Shown in pieces: positions 63,432 to 64,000 of a stretch of DNA of 64,000 bases; within the stretch, counting starts at the first letter, position 1, and every line of letters begins with the position of its first letter. The position numbers were made by a program, and so were the translations under genes. The notes under the pieces were generated by a model that saw only the letters and a program-made list of their open reading frames with translations, made no database searches and was not told the origin of the DNA. This DNA comes from Cliona cf. orientalis (Eukaryota > Porifera > Demospongiae > Clionaida > Clionaidae): NCBI GenBank assembly GCA_963930775.1, contig OZ005705.1, positions 1,178,001-1,242,000 on the forward strand, read 5' to 3'.

Positions 63432-64000
63432 AGATATGCTTTTGCTATATACAAGTATGTTTGATGTCACAATCATGGGATAATGTGACTGAACACTACT
63501 AACAGCATGCTATAGTACAATCGAGAGCCAGTCAGTATAGCGCGCATGCGCAGATGAAGACCACACCCCTCACTGCAGGCCAAGAGTAGCTGATCAAACT
63601 CACTGTGTAATGGCGACGTTCTCACTCCGCTCGAACGTCGAATCTACCACCAGACCATGACAAAGAGCAGACATCGCCTCTCGCTTCGTTCGAGGCTCGG
63701 TGGCCTGCCGAGCAGGCCTGTCGAAACGCGCGGCGCTTGCGCCGCTCGCTCAAGCTCGAGAATGCATCTCTAAGGCCCCTAGGCCCTGGCAACCTCGTTT
63801 GTGCATACGGCACAACAATTCTGACCAATCGTGTGTCTTCTGAACTTGTAGGAGAGCGCATCTTTTATGCCCTCCAGGTTAGGACACGGACTATATAAGA
63901 AAAATGAAAAATATTTTTCATTGTATATATATAACAAAGCATAAATGATAGTGGTTAACCTGAAATACATAGCAACTGTCAAGTGGTAAACCACAGTTTT
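63432..64000. other. Right edge, kinase intron or repeat DNA
   Basis: A CpG-rich stretch with palindromic CTCGAGC-type motifs (63,600-63,780) looks repetitive. I see no continuation of the kinase frame, which should resume beyond the window. Confidence 0.4.

Noticed and set aside
63622..63994. Minus-strand frames at the right edge
   Set aside because: CpG-rich repetitive DNA without a recognisable product.

Overview
The window is metazoan nuclear DNA, most likely from a demosponge (an Amphimedon-like genome). Genes are split by short GT-AG introns, spacing is tight, intergenic DNA is AT-rich and microsatellites and MITEs are common. The content fits too: intronless metabotropic-glutamate-like receptors, a Cys-rich multi-pass membrane family and several tandem family expansions. 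The species assignment is an inference. Exons were joined by eye; nearly all joins keep reading phase and match paralogues or known families.

Layout. 1-10,657: three tandem intronless class C GPCR genes (+), the first cut by the window edge. 11,191-17,359: a 17-exon SLC38A11-type amino-acid transporter (-). 17,625-34,442: a transglutaminase gene (+) whose 21 exons join into one 1,325-residue reading frame with two complete transglutaminase units. A 7.3-kb intron inside the second catalytic core holds three tandem genes on the opposite strand for a family of single-pass membrane proteins. A fourth member lies at 36,037-37,604, followed by a relic copy of its own 3' end. 38,190-40,640: an eight-exon D-cysteine desulfhydrase / ACC-deaminase-family enzyme (+). 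40,754-42,955: an intronless secreted protein resembling GH71/GH99-like proteins (+). 44,024-45,880: an intronless Cys-rich multi-pass membrane protein (-). 46,110-52,357: a second SLC38A11-type gene (+), inverted relative to the first; its intron 13 contains a complete eight-exon PTER gene (-). 52,557-53,752: a broken PTER copy (-). 54,755 to beyond the right edge: a TAK1-like kinase gene (+) with introns full of transposon debris.

How the genes may relate. Several concern amino acids: glutamate-type receptors, two neutral amino-acid transporters, PTER (an N-acetyltaurine hydrolase in mammals), a PLP D-amino-acid lyase and glutamine-crosslinking transglutaminase. Nothing in the sequence proves this is more than chance linkage. 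The most unusual structures are the fused double transglutaminase with its catalytic core split around a nested gene family, the receptor trio in which different paralogues have lost different glutamate-contacting residues, and the nested intact plus flanking broken PTER copies.

No rRNA, tRNA or CRISPR array was recognised.
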